Positions 14,025 to 15,118 of a stretch of 15,118 nt of DNA are shown here, one piece after another. The stretch is taken from positions 1 to 15,118 of the forward strand of contig JAFGVZ010000008.1 in assembly GCA_016937725.1 (NCBI GenBank). The letters are read 5' to 3'. Position 1 is the stretch's first letter, and every line of letters begins with the position of its first letter. The notes under the pieces were generated by a model that saw nothing but the letters and a program-made list of their open reading frames with translations, did no database searches and was not told the DNA's origin. The stretch is from Paracoccaceae bacterium (GTDB taxonomy: Bacteria; Pseudomonadota; Alphaproteobacteria; Rhodobacterales; Rhodobacteraceae). The translations under genes were made by a program, and so were the position numbers.

Positions 14025-15118
14025 ATGCAGTCCATCTTCAAAGGCATGGCCGCGGGCCTTGCCATGACTACGCTTCTGGCGGGCACAGCCAGCGCGGACC
14101 TGACCGGCGATCTGCGCATCTTCTTCAATGACCAGAACCCCGCGCCCAAGGCCGCGATGGAAGGTATGGTTGAACGCTTTCAGGAAATGCACCCCGATCT
14201 GAACATAGAGCTGACGCTGATCGACCGCGAAGCCAACAAGACCCAGATCCGCAACTACCTGACCGCGAACGCCCCCGACGTGAACGGCTGGTATGCTGGC
14301 AACCGGATGCGCCCCTATGTCGAAGCGGGCCTGTTCGAAGACGTGTCCGACCTTTGGGCCGGGCCACTGGGCGAGGAATTGGCCTCGACCCGCCCGGCGC
14401 TGACGCTGGATGGTAAGCAATGGGGCGTGCCCTATAGCTACTACCAGTGGGGCATCTATTACCGTCAGGACATTTACGAAGAACTGGGCCTGACGCCCGC
14501 GACCACGTGGGACGAAGAAAAGGCCAACTGCCAAACAATCCTTGATTCGGGGCGCAAGTGCTACACGATCGGCACGCGCTTTTTGTGGACGGCGGGCGGC
14601 TGGTTCGATTACCTGAACCTGCGCACCCATGGCTATGATTTCCACATGGCGCTTACTGCGGGCGAAATTCCGTGGACCGATGACCGCGTGCGCCAGACCT
14701 TCGCCAATTGGCGCGAATTGCTGGATATTGGCGCCTTCATCGATGACCACACCGCCTATAGCTGGCAAGAAGCGCAGCCTTTCATGGTCAATGGCGAGGC
14801 CGTTGCTTACCTTATGGGCAATTTCGTGGTGGCCCCGATGCGTGAAGCGGGTCTGACCGATGACCAGCTTGGGTTTTACCAGTTCCCCGAAATCACCCCC
14901 GGCATCCCGATGGCCGAAGATGCGCCGACCGACATTCTGACCATCCCGGCACAGGCGCAGAACAAGGACAATGCCCGCGCCTTCCTGCAATACGTGGCAA
15001 GTGCTGAAAACCAGACCATCGTGAATGAAACGTTGGGCCAATTGCCGATCAACCGCAACGCAACCGTGGCCGATGACAAGTTCATCCAAGCCGGGTTCGA
15101 GATGCTGTCGAACGCCAC
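14025..15118 (+). CDS. Carbohydrate ABC transporter substrate-binding protein (cut by window edge)
   Basis: The frame stays open from the ATG at 14025 to the end of the window (364 codons seen, no stop). It encodes an extracellular solute-binding protein of the UgpB/MalE class (family 1, COG1653-like). A Sec signal peptide of 24 residues ends TASA before DLTGDL. The mature part has the usual order: a first strand with LRIFFNDQNP (30-39), the MVERFQEMHPDLNIEL segment (48-63), NAPDVNGWYAG (82-92) and GKQWGVPYSYYQWGIYYR (130-147). Later comes the MVNGEAVAYLMGN helix-strand (254-266). Many Trp and Tyr residues near the cleft fit a sugar ligand, which cannot be named. C169 and C179 could form a disulfide. 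AGGGAGGA (14013-14020) is a very strong ribosome site. Permease genes probably follow outside the window. Confidence 0.92.
   Translation, partial: MQSIFKGMAAGLAMTTLLAGTASADLTGDLRIFFNDQNPAPKAAMEGMVERFQEMHPDLNIELTLIDREANKTQIRNYLTANAPDVNGWYAGNRMRPYVEAGLFEDVSDLWAGPLGEELASTRPALTLDGKQWGVPYSYYQWGIYYRQDIYEELGLTPATTWDEEKANCQTILDSGRKCYTIGTRFLWTAGGWFDYLNLRTHGYDFHMALTAGEIPWTDDRVRQTFANWRELLDIGAFIDDHTAYSWQEAQPFMVNGEAVAYLMGNFVVAPMREAGLTDDQLGFYQFPEITPGIPMAEDAPTDILTIPAQAQNKDNARAFLQYVASAENQTIVNETLGQLPINRNATVADDKFIQAGFEMLSNA

Noticed and set aside
13974..15089. A 371-codon minus-strand frame opposite the sugar-binding protein
   Set aside because: The plus strand encodes a signal peptide and a typical UgpB/MalE-class protein with a strong ribosome site. 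The minus frame has no recognisable domain.
1..15118. Defence system, toxin-antitoxin, CRISPR array or biosynthetic cluster
   Set aside because: All substantial frames on the coding strands belong to recognisable housekeeping, phosphate-uptake or sugar-uptake families. No spaced direct-repeat array or unknown multi-gene cassette was found.

Overview
The window reads as core chromosome of an alphaproteobacterium of the Rhodobacteraceae (Rhodobacterales). This is inferred from the GC-rich coding, the fxsA-secB pair beside a Tim44-domain protein and an Smr protein, the long alphaproteobacterial forms of PstC and PstA, and two copies of a hairpin-plus-ATATTT repeat that I recall as typical of the family. 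No phage, transposase, CRISPR or obvious foreign island is visible. The largest gene-free gap is about 190 bases.

Layout from left to right. Positions 1-663 (minus strand) hold the start of secB and all of fxsA. Positions 771-2063 (plus) hold a Tim44-domain membrane protein and an Smr-domain protein. After a repeat element come tgt (queuosine tRNA modification) and an overlapping psd-pssA pair for phosphatidylserine and phosphatidylethanolamine synthesis. A tRNA-Asp(GUC) with its own promoter and terminator follows, then an inverted second copy of the repeat and an ABC1/UbiB-type atypical kinase.

Positions 6355-12055 are a complete phosphate-starvation unit. It has a clear Pho box, then pstS, a strong hairpin attenuator, and pstC, pstA, pstB and phoU. 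PstS captures phosphate in the periplasm, PstC and PstA form the channel, PstB powers it, and PhoU links the transporter to the PhoR/PhoB two-component system. PhoR and PhoB are not in this window.

Convergent with phoU is a carbohydrate-uptake locus. An IclR-type regulator and a MalK/UgpC-type ATPase form a minus-strand pair. A divergent plus-strand gene encodes the periplasmic sugar-binding protein and runs off the right edge. The shared intergenic region carries an AT-rich inverted repeat that is a good candidate operator for the IclR protein. The permeases are presumably just beyond the window.

I found no convincing new biological system. The most useful leads are the candidate IclR operator, the missing phoB after phoU, the phosphate promoter with its 5'-UTR palindrome, the pstS-pstC attenuator, and the paired family repeat.
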